From Pigoraptor vietnamica (Eukaryota > Opisthokonta > Filasterea): a DNA stretch of 12,467 nt. Position 1 is the first letter of the stretch, and each line of letters begins with the position of its first letter. Positions 1 through 8,450 of this stretch are shown piece after piece. The translations under genes and the position numbers were made by a program. The notes under the pieces were generated by a model that was not told the DNA's origin, did no database searches, and was given only the letters and a program-made list of their open reading frames with translations. The DNA lies in assembly GCA_943704525.1 (NCBI GenBank), contig CALSCQ010003097.1:1-12467 (forward strand), in the 5' to 3' direction.

Positions 1-37
1 AAACCCCCCCCCCCCCCCCCCCCGCGGTCACGTGCAG
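1..37 (+). other. 3' end of an intron of the Munc13-like gene, with a run of 20 C
   Basis: Bases 4-23 are an uninterrupted run of C. It is followed by GCGGTCACGTGCAG, which ends in CAG directly before the first recognisable exon at 38. The stretch therefore reads as the end of an intron whose pyrimidine tract is pure C. The donor lies upstream of the window. The homopolymer length may be a sequencing or assembly artefact. Confidence 0.6.
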
Positions 38-552
38 GAGAAACCCCTCACCGACGCAGAGATTGAGCTCATTCTGGAGCCGCTGAATGTCTATTTGAAG
101 AGCGCGCTCGAAGTGCTGAGCGCAAACCTCCAGCCGCACCTCTTCGTCGAGGTGAGCGAGTCCTTTCTGTCGCTGTGTGCAGACGCTTGTGCAGGCTGCG
201 CACGTGGCGTACGCTCCCACTTGTGACCTTTCTTGTCGAGTCGTGCAGACTCGTGTAGTGGAAAGCTGCGCACGTGACCTACTCACACCCCCTTCACTGT
301 GCTAGGGCATTCGTGGTTCCTTACCCAATTCGTATTGCTGACCCTCCTCTCGCATGCACTCCTACGCACGCGCAGCTGCTTCGCCGTTGCTGGCGGGACC
401 TTCTGAACGACACGCAGGAGCTGTTTGTGTCACCAGTCGATTTCCTCAGCAGCCGCCACATCATTGTTATTTATCGCAGCCTGATGGTGGGTGTGCCTCT
501 GCGCCTGTGATTGCTATGCGCGTATGCCGTCAAGTCGTCGTTGGGTCGCACA

Positions 553-605
<53 letters not shown>

Positions 606-1187
606 GCACACACACACACACACACACACCCGCACACACCCGCACACACACGCACGCACACACGCACACACGCACACACACGCACACACACGCATGCGCA
701 TTCAGCGCATTGTTTCTGTACGTCGCTGAACAAGATTTAACACCTCTCAAACCAACTGCGCAGCTGATCCGCGCCTTCTTCTACGCCGAGGGGCGCGGCG
801 TGGCACCCGAAGTGCTCGACGGCGAGCAGTTTTCGATCGTGAAGCGCGCGACGGAGCTGTTTGGGGCGCCCAAGCAGGACCTCATCGCCGAGTGCGACAG
901 GTGGGCGCTGTCTGGCCTCGCGCGTCTGTTGCTCAATTGCACTCAGCGACGGCGTCTGTCGGATGATATCCCTTCCTTGTACGCCGTGCCGCTCTCGCCC
1001 TCCGCTCTCTCTCTCGCTGACTGACCCACTGGACTGCGGTCTCTCGCTGTCAACCCCCACGACTGCTACTGAACGGAGTCTCCCGCTGCGTCGCAGGCAA
1101 ACTGACGCCGGCCGCCAGTTTTTCCTGCTCATGCTCGCCGTGCGCGAGTCGTCGTCGTCGGCGACGCCAAAGAAGAGCACCGAATGA
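38..1187 (+). CDS. Munc13-like MHD2/MUN-domain protein, 3' end of gene (partial)
   Basis: Probable vesicle-priming or membrane-trafficking protein of the Munc13-4/BAIAP3 type, cut at its 5' end by the window edge. Four exons join in frame: 38-151, 376-486, 764-900 and 1097-1187, giving the last 150 residues and a TGA stop. The introns have donors gtgagc, gtgggt and gtgggc, and CAG acceptors. The peptide has the helical layout of the C-terminal Munc13 homology domain 2: a [17 protein letters not shown] helix, then [17 protein letters not shown], then [18 protein letters not shown]. The last resembles the family's conserved F-F-H-A-x-G-x-G-[LV]-x-x-E-x-L block. It is followed by a [16 protein letters not shown] helix. 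The tail is short, Ser-rich and basic, with no C2 domain after MHD2, unlike animal Munc13 proteins, which carry one there. The family call rests on pattern similarity remembered from known members; the wider function is inferred. Confidence 0.7.
553..691 (+). repeat. (CA)n microsatellite with CCG and CG interruptions
   Basis: The tract is nearly pure CA up to about 602, then continues as CA units broken by CCGCA and CGCA steps. It fills half of the 277-base intron (487-763) of the Munc13-like gene, ending about 70 bases before the acceptor. Open frames translating it as His-Thr or Cys-Val repeats are artefacts of the repeat. Confidence 0.95.
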
Positions 1188-1303
1188 ACCGAATACACAC
1201 CCCGGATGGCACCCGCGGATGTCCTCGTAACACACCCACTGTTCTGGTGTGCACTGTGCAATGTTCCCCACACGCTTAGATACCAAGCGCACACACTTCA
1301 TTG
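1188..1303. other. Convergent intergenic spacer between the Munc13-like and spastin genes
   Basis: These 116 bases separate the TGA of the Munc13-like gene from the reverse-strand TAG of spastin. They must hold both 3' untranslated regions and polyadenylation sites. I see no AATAAA on either strand and no hairpin or gene. Confidence 0.7.
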
Positions 1304-4300
1304 CTAGTCGACGGAGCTTGCCTTCCCCGCGCGCCACTGGTCAAGCGCCGTGTTCGCTGCCTGGTCGTTGCTCGGTCGTATCCGCTGAACGCTGCGCATG
1401 AAATCGCTCAGGCGAATGGGACGTATGCGGTCCGCAGAGACGTCCACGACGCGGCTGCCGAGCTCTCGCAGGGGGCCGAAGGCGGCGTCCTTCGCCAGCG
1501 ACGCCAAGTCGCTGAACGAGTACCCTTCGGTCATTTCGGCGATGGACACAAAGTCCGCGTGCGAGAGCTCGTGCCTCTGCCGCACGAGCAGCTTGCGGAG
1601 CATCTCGAGGCGCGTCTCGGCCGTTGGGGAGGGCACGAAGATGCGCTGCGAACGGTCAATGTGGCGCGCGTGAGAATGTCACTTCTCTCTCACACATGCA
1701 AGGAGTGGGAGTCGATGGACAAACGTCTATGATTTAAGCTGATCCGACATCTCACATGCGATGCAACTGTGCAGCCGGGCACTCCTTCTGGAGGCGCCCT
1801 TCCGCCCGATGGAACGCACCTTCGGAAAGCGCCTGAGGGCGGCCTCGTCGAGCTCCCACGGACGGTTGGTCGCTGCCATGACGACGATCCTGTCGCTGCT
1901 TGAGGAACCGACGCCGTCGAATGCAATGAGAAACTCCGTCTTCAGTCTGCGCGTGGCCTCGTGTTCGGTCGTGTTGCGGACGCGCAGGATAGAGTCAATC
2001 TCGTCTGCGAGTGCGGCGCACGAGTGAGAACACCACATTGCGCAAGCACATGGGGACCAACACTTACAAATGTCTCAGAAGAGGAAGAGGGACGTGGAGA
2101 GTGTGGGCAATAGGCCATTTCGACTCTCTCGCACAAGAAGCATCGAGCATTAGAGCACACTTTCTCACACGCACAAGCGCACAAGTGTGACAATACCCAG
2201 CATGCGCACGCACCAATAAAGATAATCGCGCGGTGCTTGTCACGCGCGAGGGCAAAGAGTGCGCTCACGAGCTTCTCGCTCTCGCCCACCTGCGTGGAAT
2301 GTGCATCAGCAGAGCCCAGAGGGTGGGAGTGGGGCAGTGGGAAAAGGGGGGCTCGAAAGTGACGCAAGTGCTTGCCGAGCAACAGCACTCACGTATTTGG
2401 AGGTGAGGGACGACGCGCTGATGTTGAAAAACACGGCGTCCGCCTCCGACGCCACGGCCTTCGCGAGCATCGTCTTGCCTGTCACGTGACGGCGGTTGTG
2501 AGTCACAGAGCGGCAAGGCGCAAGCGTCAAGCGCAGCCATTCAAGCAGGTCGTCGCCACGGAATCCTCGCTAGAAGATGCGCACATTGCGCATGCATGCG
2601 CTCACAAACACGCACGTAGCAAAAATGCGCGCGCACGCAGCGCCCGGACAACAAACGCCCCCGCAACACACCGTTTCCCGGAGGTCCAAAGAGCAGGAGG
2701 CCCTTCTCCGGCGTGCGGAGTCCCGTGAACAGCTCGGGTCGCTTCGACGGCAGAATGACCATCTCCGTCAGCGCCTGCTTCGCGCCCTCCAGCCCCGTGA
2801 TCTCGTCAAAGCCAATCTGCGTCCGGGGTGTGGCGGTGAGTGAGCAGACGAAGAGACAGACGATCGTCTAAACTTATAACCAGTGGTTCACCGACTCCAC
2901 AGGGAGCCAGCTCGTGGCAGTCGTAGGGAAAAGAGGGAGCAGTGCAAGTACAGGCAGTCGCATCGCAAACACAAGCCACTCTCGAGATGTCCTTCGACCG
3001 CTCGCACGTGCGGGAAGTGCCCGCGCACACACAAAACGGTTCTCGCTCACCCGCGCGGCGTGGTCCACGATCTGCCCCTCGATAATGTCGATGATTTTCG
3101 GGTCATAGCCACGCAAAATGCGCTTGTTCTTGCGCGCCGTGAGCGCCGCCGACGGCGAGTCCCCGGACAGCTGCCGCACCAGCGACAGTGTCTGGCTGTG
3201 CGCCGCGCCGACCCGCTGCGCCGTCAGTGGGTTCTGGACGAAGGCGGGATCCTTGTGAGTCGTCGATGTGTGTTGCGAGTGCTGCGCGTGCGCTTGCTGT
3301 GCGGCCGCGTGCTGCGCCTGGGCCGCCGCTTGAGCAGCCTGCGCCTGCACAGAGGATAATATGGTCACGTGGATTGCGAAGGGGAAGGGCAAGAGATTAA
3401 CAGTAATGTGAACCCACCCGAGCGCTCGCGGCGACTGCCGCCGACACGCGCGCAGAGTCGGCCGCCCGCGACTTTCCCGCCACCACGCGCGCAGACGATG
3501 CCCGTGTCGCGCGAGGCACGGTGTCGGGGAGCAGCGGGCCCGCATCCACGTAATCCCTCGGCGAATTCGACGCGCACGAATCCCCAGACTGCGTGGGCGT
3601 CTGCGTGCCAGAGTAAGAGGCAACGGGCGGCGTGTGTGCGCCGGAGGTCGTCGTGTGCTCGTCGTCGCAGTCGATGGAGAGCTTTTCGAGCGAGGGCTCG
3701 GAAGAAAGCGACGAGCGGAATGCATTGGCGCCGTCGGGCGGTGCGCGCTCGACCGCAGCGCCGGCGCTATTGGAGCGGGGGCGTCCGTTGCCGGCGACAG
3801 ATGCACTCCGCACCTGTATAATCAATTGCATCGCTAAGCGAGGCGTGCGACTTCCACCATGCACGCAACACACACATGGCGATGCCTTACGCACCAACAG
3901 CGCGTGAATGTAGCGCATGACATGGGCACACACTACAGTTGCCGCGTTATCCATACACAAGCACGGCGCACTTACCATCGGCCGATTCCTGGAGGAATAG
4001 TCGCCGCCCATCGCCGACGACGGACGCTGCACCTTCTGCGGAGAGGGCGCGCGCGGCGGCGGCTTCTGCACGGTGTGCGTGCGATGTGCGTGTGTGAGTG
4101 TGGGTTGAGGGGCTTCCACCAGCACACGGCCACCAGTCCCTCTCGGACACATCCAATCCAAATGGGGCCTCCCTTCGCTAGCCGAATGTGCCACCCTTTG
4201 CCCTACCGCACACGCGCACTGTCACTGAACACATATCTCCACCTTCGAAGTCGCTGTCGTCGTCCGTCGCGTGCCCGTTGCGCTGGCCGGTCGCTCTGGC

Positions 4301-5306
4301 GGGCCTTGCGCGGGTGCGCTGGGCATCGAACCCACGGACGCCACGCGCTTCATCTGTGCACGCGCGCCCGTTTGCAAAACAGGCGCCCCGGCAGAAACGC
4401 CCACAGCAGTTCCCACTGCGGCCATCTCCGGTGCAACTGGCGGCTGCGACGTTGCCGTAACCGGAGGCGCTGTCGATGTAGACGGCTGCGCAGTCGATGT
4501 AACGGGCGGCTGCGGTGCCACCCCTGCTTGTGCTGCGCGTGCTTTCCCTCGCGGTGCACTTGCAGCAGCCACCGCAGCGGCAGGAGGGGCCTGCGCCGCT
4601 GTTGCCACGGGCGCCGATACAGGCACACTGGCCGCAACAGGCGCAGGCGCGGTTGCCGGAGCAGTGGGTGCGGGTGCGTGCGCTGGTTCTGGAACGGGTG
4701 CCGCACTCGCTGTGTGCGCTGGCGGTGACGCAGACGGCTCCATGGAGGGCGGTATCGACACGAGGGTGTTGTCAGGGGCGCCGCTGTAGCTGCCGCGCCG
4801 CGCGGGAGCCTTTGCTCTCCGGTCGAGTGCGAGGAGGCGCTCTTTCGCAATTTTGCGGAATTTCTCGACCTCGGCCGAGAGCTCGGCGAGGGTGGCGCGG
4901 TTTGCGTCGCTCATCGTCTCGCCGAGTGTGCGCGCGACGGTGGTGGCGAGCGCATCGCAGAGGCCGGTGGTCTGCGGGGAAGACAGCTGAGCAATTGTGG
5001 AGACGGGACACAACACACTGACGCACATAGCAATATGTGCACACCAAGGCAGAGCCGGAACGGACGGTATAACAATTACATGTGAGCATATGACGTCCAT
5101 TGAAGAAGACGGCGACATCGCACACTCCCCCGCACCTTTTCGTAGAGTGCCGTGGACGCAATCGTCTCTTTGCGCTCGTCGAATCGCATCCCCTCCTCCA
5201 GTGTCCTGCGCAAGGCATCGCGGTCCGAGAGCAACTCGCGCCTGTTTCGCACGTCCAACAGCAGAATGCGCGCCGCCAGTGACGGCGTCGGCGCACCTGC
5301 CGCCAT
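1304..5306 (-). CDS. SPAST: Spastin, microtubule-severing AAA ATPase (ten exons, 837 residues)
   Basis: Spastin hexamers pull on tubulin tails using ATP and sever microtubules. Exons in transcript order: 5306-5136, 4971-4243, 4065-3976, 3813-3418, 3344-3051, 2816-2672, 2478-2393, 2289-2214, 2004-1820 and 1645-1304 (TAG). Phases agree at all nine junctions. An MIT-like helical region spans about residues 30-112, including [20 protein letters not shown] low-complexity Pro/Ala/Ser/Gln linker of about 400 residues follows. [20 protein letters not shown] (just before 560) is the helix that leads into spastin-type AAA cassettes. The AAA domain fills 561-837: Walker A GPPGNGKT 604-611, pore loop KYV 636-638, Walker B IIFIDEID 659-666, sensor-1 Asn 709, arginine fingers 720-721, and the C-terminal VPS4-type helix (QRIRPS). 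The block [20 protein letters not shown] and the segment [17 protein letters not shown] follow spastin more closely than katanin, fidgetin or VPS4. Human spastin is 616 residues; the excess is linker. No N-terminal membrane hairpin is visible. The start is the first ATG in frame. Confidence 0.9.
4243..4800 (-). other. Pro/Ala-rich low-complexity linker coding segment of spastin
   Basis: This part of spastin exon 2 encodes a linker dominated by alternating Pro, Ala, Val and Thr (for example [20 protein letters not shown]). It has no predicted fold and no match I recognise. Its GC-rich repetitive DNA also opens long frames on the plus strand (around 4271-4789, Ala/Gly/Thr-rich), which are shadows. 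The segment separates the MIT-like region from the AAA cassette, where other spastins have their microtubule-binding region; whether this linker does that job cannot be seen. Confidence 0.75.
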
Positions 5307-5742
5307 GAGTGCGCGAGAGAGGCTCAGAAGGGATCAACTCGCGTGGGGCCCGCCCACTTCCTACGTGCGATCATGCCGTCGTGCATCCACAGCTGTAACT
5401 TCGGCTGTTGCTTTCAGAAGTCCGGTGCGCCAAATAACGTGTGCGTCCTGGGAGAAGGGACTGTGTGTGAGTGAGTGCGAGAGAGTGCACGCACGTGGGA
5501 GTGATGCATGGCAGGTGAGAACCAAAGAGGCTGTGTGCATTCTTGCACCGATTTGAAGTGGCGACCAATCAGAGTGCGTTGCGCATCCTCGGTATTGTTA
5601 CTCATCGTTACTTAATTGTTACTATGTGTTACATTTGCAGGCACGGACCACATCCGGGGGGAATCCCGCACACGCTTCAACAGTAAAGTCGCCTCTAATA
5701 ATCAATCGCACTGTGACTTTCGCCCCTCTCGTCGCCGCAAGC
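5307..5742. promoter_or_regulatory. Divergent intergenic region of spastin and MRPL47, probable shared promoter
   Basis: The 436 bases lie between the two divergent start codons and should contain both promoters and 5' untranslated regions. I see no TATA box at a convincing place. Notable content: CACGTG at 5492-5497; four GTTAC motifs at 5597, 5607, 5618 and 5628; and ATTTGCAG ending at 5640, which could be the acceptor of a 5' UTR intron of MRPL47. Role inferred from position only. Confidence 0.5.
5597..5632 (+). promoter_or_regulatory. Four GTTAC motifs about one helical turn apart
   Basis: GTTAC occurs at 5597-5601, 5607-5611, 5618-5622 and 5628-5632, with start spacings of 10, 11 and 10 bases, all in the same orientation. 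The array is 111-146 bases upstream of the MRPL47 ATG. Such phasing would place binding sites on one face of the helix. The sequence is seen directly; binding by a factor is inference. Confidence 0.35.
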
Positions 5743-7402
5743 ATGCAGGCGCTTCGTCGCAGCGTCGTCCCCGCGGCATCATGGGCCTCGAGGGCGTCCG
5801 CCACGCTGCGGCCCACGCGCGGCATCGAGGAGTTTTTCGAGTCTGTGGACAAGGATGCCATGCGTGTTGTTGGTGCGTGCCTTTTGTGCTTGGGAGCGTT
5901 TTTGACGGCTTGTTCTTGTGGGCGTCTGGCGTTGGGTCTCCCTGCTCTGAATGCACGGTGTCCGCGTGTTTGGGTTTGTTTTGAACGAAGGTGCTCTCTG
6001 TGGTTGCAGGGCGATCATGGAAATTAAATGACCTGCGCGATAAGAGCTTCACGGACCTCCACAAGCTATGGTATGGCCTGCGCGCTGGCGTTTATGCGTG
6101 GGGGAGAAGGCGTGTATGTAGAATGCGCTGTATTGGGTGATGACGCGCGCGCGTGTGTATGTGTCGTGCGTGACCGTTGTGTGTGGGTATGTGTGCGTGC
6201 GCGGGTATTTGTATTGTGTGCGCATGTGCCCTTATCCTATTGAGTATGCGTGTTATCTTAGCATTCGCTCTCTGTGCATTCGCAGGTATGTGCTGTTGAA
6301 GGAGCGCAATCTCCTTCTCACCCTCAAGCACGACGCCAACGCAAAGAAGGTGCCCTTCGTCAACGGCGAAAGCAGAATGGTCAAGGTGTGTGCGCTTCTC
6401 CCGCTTCTCCCACTCCCCTCCCCTCCCGCTTCTCACACTCCCCCATCCCCCTCCCCTTTGCTGCTCATTCGTATGGTCTTGTGTTAGCTTCAGTTGTACC
6501 ACTCGCTTCTAATGTCAGAGCAATGACACGGGTGTCGGGCATCCACAAGAGCCCTTATCTCGCTCGCGTGTGTTCGCACTCTTCGCGAAGGGACGGCTGT
6601 TGCCTGTGCAGTCGCGCAGTGTCTCATGCCTCTTGCCTCCCACTCCAGGTCAAGCAGGCCATGACAGCCATCCGCGCAGTCATCCGCGAGCGCGAGAGGG
6701 CCTACTTTGGGGTGTGTGTGCACACATGACAGTGTGCTGGATGGGAAGGCAGCCGTGTCTCTTTTGCCCTCTCTCCGCAACACAGTTGCTTCATGTCGTG
6801 CCAACACACATTTTTTGGCCCTAAGTGGGGCTGAGTCCCTTCGTGCGCGTTGCTGACAATTTCGCCCCTTTGTGCAGGCGCGCGAGTTGATCAAGAAGCA
6901 GGCCGTCGAGGTGTGTGCTGCAATGGGGGTCCCCCGCGGGGCTGTTGCGCGTGTCTTGCGACATTTGCCTTCGTTGTGAGCTCACATTTCCCTCCCCCTC
7001 CCCCTCCCGCCTCCCCCTTCCACACACACGCACACCCTTCAGGCGGCCGTGGCAAAGTACCAGGAAGAGGTGTGTGCTCTATCGCTTGTGCGTGTGTCAT
7101 TCGTCTCTGTGTGCGTGCGTGTGTCTGTGTGTATGTGGGCATTTTCTGGTTTTTATTTCTTAGATTGAGATCACGCTGTCTTACTCCGCTGCTGTGCTTA
7201 TACTGTCCAGACGGCCAAGGGCGCGGCGCGGGTGTCCGCGTGCAGGGAAGCGATTGCCCTCGCAATCAATCTCGCCGCCCCGCCCGAGCAGGCCAAGCTC
7301 TTCGCTCCCATCGTGCGCACCAAGGACGCGCCCCGGCAAAACGCAAATCTTGGCGCAGAAAAGGAGGCAGCCGCACCGGCGGAGGGCTCGGCCGCGCAGT
7401 AA
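5743..7402 (+). CDS. MRPL47: Mitochondrial ribosomal protein uL29m / MRPL47 (seven exons, 201 residues)
   Basis: Component of the mitochondrial large ribosomal subunit, in the uL29 family, which sits near the exit tunnel. Exons: 5743-5872, 6010-6070, 6286-6385, 6649-6711, 6878-6910, 7043-7069 and 7211-7402 (TAA). Intron phases are 1, 2, 0, 0, 0, 0. Residues 1-27 are rich in Arg, Ala and Ser without acidic residues, typical of a mitochondrial presequence. The next block, GIEEFFESVD, then GRSWKLNDLRDKSF, DLHKLWYVLLKERNLLLT and IRAVIRERERAYF, follows the MRP-L47/Rpl4 pattern closely: G-R-x-W, L-R-x-K-S-F, D-L-H-K-L-W-Y-V-L-L-K-E-R-N. The C-terminal 80 residues are an Ala/Lys/Glu-rich extension ending in a low-complexity tail. 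Start chosen because it opens the presequence; an in-frame ATG at 5626 would add 39 residues unlike any presequence. Confidence 0.9.
6409..6456 (-). other. G-quadruplex-capable tract in MRPL47 intron 3 (G-rich on minus strand)
   Basis: On the plus strand C-runs lie at 6409-6411, 6415-6418, 6420-6423, 6425-6427, 6440-6444, 6447-6451 and 6453-6456. The minus strand thus has more than four G-tracts of at least three with loops of 1-3 in the first group. The pyrimidine-rich stretch lies just after the donor, far from the acceptor at 6648, so it is not the usual polypyrimidine tract of that acceptor. Confidence 0.5.
6990..7018 (-). other. G-quadruplex-capable tract in MRPL47 intron 5
   Basis: Plus-strand C-runs of 3-5 separated by single T or GCT steps give five G-tracts on the minus strand. 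The tract lies 24-52 bases before the 3' splice site of the 27-base exon at 7043, so it may double as the pyrimidine tract for that very small exon. Confidence 0.5.
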
Positions 7403-8450
7403 TGCGTAGTGTACGTAACGAATGTGTGTGTGCTCTTTCATTGAACTGCGCGCACGTGACGTGGCGTACGCGCGTTGTTGCGATGGCCACCCGCAGTGGC
7501 TTGAGTGTGTGCGTGAAACGGCGACCGTGTGCGCTATGTGGGCGGGAGAGCGCTGGGTCGCACCCAAAGCCCCAATGGAGTGTGTGAGAGACGTGATGTT
7601 GTGACGCAATGGATGCCACACACAGTGCACCGATTCGCACGCGCAAAGCAGCTCCAGGGCAGCTGTGCGCGAGCGAAGTGCAAGAGAGCGTTGACGTAAA
7701 TTCGGTGTATACACAAGGGTGTTGTAATCGTGTGGGGGCGGCCAGTCTACCTTGTCAGACGCCCACCCACCCACTCCCACTCCGCACAGCCACGCACGCC
7801 GGCACAGACAGCATGGCCCTTCAACCGCAACACTCGCCGTCCCAAGGACCAGGATTTGTCCGTTGTTGTCAAAAGCCATCCACTGCACAGCTCAACTCTT
7901 CGACGATTCCGCCTGCCAACACCGCTCTCGCGCTTGGCGCACGTTGCTGCGATCGGCCGCCAGCGCCGAAACTGCCGCCAATGCCGTGCCCAGGGATTCA
8001 TCGCTCTTTAATTACTGTACATCTCTCTTCATTGCAACAACGCCGAAATGGCAGCGCATTTTTTATCGAACACTTCACTTCAGTGAGACCGAGCCAATCC
8101 GTCGACCCCTGTCCGCGGCAGTCCCAGTCGCAAGTGTCGCCTATCGACACGCAATACGTCGGCAGTCGGCGCTCGTCCTGTCTCACGTTCGTAGCTCCGT
8201 AGGAATAGTTCCTGCGATTCCATCGTCGAGAGGCAAACGCCCGAGACCTCGTGGCCTCGCGTGACCACATGGAAGGCTCCAAATGACACCCGCCACAGCG
8301 CACTGCTCTCTCCACTGCGCTCCCCACGATTGCCGCGGGGGGACGAGGTTCGAACGTACGATGTTCGGGCAGCGAATCCGACACCGCGTCGCAGGTGGCA
8401 CTTGGCCATGTCTACTGTTCACTGCGCTGCGCCCGCGCCTCCGAAGACAC
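7403..8450. other. Unassigned 1-kb interval between MRPL47 and WDTC1
   Basis: No gene can be assigned. On the minus strand, 7888-7830 after a CAG encodes WMAFDNNGQILVLGTAS, which looks like the inner strands of a WD repeat. A phase-0 junction is possible from an upstream peptide DESLGTALAAVSALAADRSN (about 8002-7943, donor gtgcgc at 7942-7937). A second scrap, ATLATGTAADRGRRIGSV (about 8142-8089), has a similar look after a TAG acceptor. In-frame stops between these pieces block a simple gene model. Plus-strand frames of 170-197 codons (7609-8264) match nothing I know. Possibilities are a short spliced minus-strand gene, a decayed WD-repeat copy, or long 3' untranslated regions. CACGTGAC occurs at 7453-7460. 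Confidence 0.25.

Noticed and set aside
32-37. GTG at 32 as a start codon for the first open frame
   Set aside because: It lies in the intron end GTGCAG just before the exon; the peptide is the interior of a longer domain, so translation does not start here.
553-691. CRISPR-like array
   Set aside because: It is a dinucleotide microsatellite without repeat-spacer structure, in a eukaryotic intron.
354-1024. Open frames encoding His-Thr or Cys-Val repeats on both strands
   Set aside because: They are translations of the (CA)n microsatellite inside an intron and have no non-repetitive domain.
1304-2816. Assignment of the AAA gene to katanin, fidgetin or VPS4
   Set aside because: The block around the arginine fingers and the C-terminal region follow spastin (ALRRF-x-KR, AKDAAxGPxREL, IRLSDF), and the MIT-like N terminus fits spastin as well.
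4271-4789. Plus-strand frame of 172 codons rich in Ala, Gly and Thr
   Set aside because: It is the antisense shadow of the Pro/Ala-rich spastin linker, which joins in frame with a clear AAA domain.
7181-7888. Minus-strand open frame of 235 codons
   Set aside because: As an unspliced gene it would run antisense through the last exon of MRPL47 and matches no family; only its first 17 codons look WD-like, and I kept those as part of the unassigned interval.
8345-8356. GGTTCGAAC resembling a tRNA T-loop (B box)
   Set aside because: The following bases are GT instead of CC, and no A box or acceptor stem is present on either side.
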